Assembly: GCA_024231375.1 (NCBI GenBank)
Contig: JAAEQP010000448.1
Span: forward strand, 1 to 5,248
Length of the DNA: 5,248 bases
Source of the DNA: a bacterium
Lineage (GTDB): Bacteria > Hydrogenedentota > Hydrogenedentia > Hydrogenedentiales > SLHB01
Direction: 5' to 3'
The notes below the pieces were generated by a model. The model was given only the letters and a program-made list of their open reading frames with translations. It was not told the DNA's origin and searched no databases. A program made the translations under genes and the position numbers. Positions 5,225 to 5,248 of this stretch are shown here, one piece after another (the first letter of the stretch is position 1; each line of letters starts with the position of its first letter).

Positions 5225-5248
5225 CGCTGAGGCGCGGAGCCGCAGAGA
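5225..5248. repeat. 8-bp tandem repeat, cut by the window end
   Basis: Three consecutive octamers fit CGCNGAGN: CGCTGAGG (5225-5232), CGCGGAGC (5233-5240) and CGCAGAGA (5241-5248). The array runs to the last base and probably continues. The leading bases CTATCTCA just before it fit a class of dispersed, degenerate CGCAGAGG-type repeats that I recall from intergenic regions of many environmental bacteria. Since 8 is not a multiple of 3 and no gene continues here, it is most likely intergenic. Bases 5197-5224 hold nothing else that I can identify. Confidence 0.6.

Overview
This GC-rich window carries five plus-strand protein genes and two short non-coding stretches. A chromosomal origin is likely: the set comprises a glycyl radical enzyme, a type IV pilus ATPase and a tight run of small conserved-looking genes, with no phage or transposon genes. 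The dense GC-rich coding, the exported protein with a lectin-like domain and the tiny CC...CPxCG protein recall environmental Planctomycetes or Hydrogenedentota-type bacteria. That assignment is an impression from style, not a proof. The glycyl radical enzyme implies at least periodic anaerobic life.

Layout. Bases 1-288 are comparatively AT-rich and non-coding. They hold a pair of 10-bp direct repeats, a 7-bp inverted repeat and an extended -10-like promoter motif. Bases 289-2625 encode a 778-residue glycyl radical enzyme (GRE) with its catalytic cysteine at 421 and radical glycine at 754. It is of the Cys-x-Glu (eliminase or decarboxylase) kind rather than true pyruvate formate-lyase, and its substrate is unknown. 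No activating enzyme is in the window. Bases 2626-2762 form a gap with a second copy of the promoter-like motif and two hairpins upstream of the next gene.

Bases 2763-5196 look like one operon of four genes: a PilT/PilU-type retraction ATPase; an exported protein with a beta-sandwich (galactose-binding-like) domain followed by a coiled coil; a 67-residue single-pass membrane protein with an acidic tail; and a 59-residue protein with Cys-Cys and Cys-Pro-Lys-Cys motifs. Spacing is 19 nt, then an ATGA stop/start overlap, then an 11-nt overlap, so the last three are likely translated together. The pilT gene suggests a link to type IV pili or an envelope machine, but the role of the other three is unknown. 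The window ends inside an 8-bp tandem repeat (CGCNGAGN) that probably continues past the edge.

The strongest leads are the unassigned GRE and the pilT-linked operon of three uncharacterised small or exported proteins. Nothing here proves a new system.
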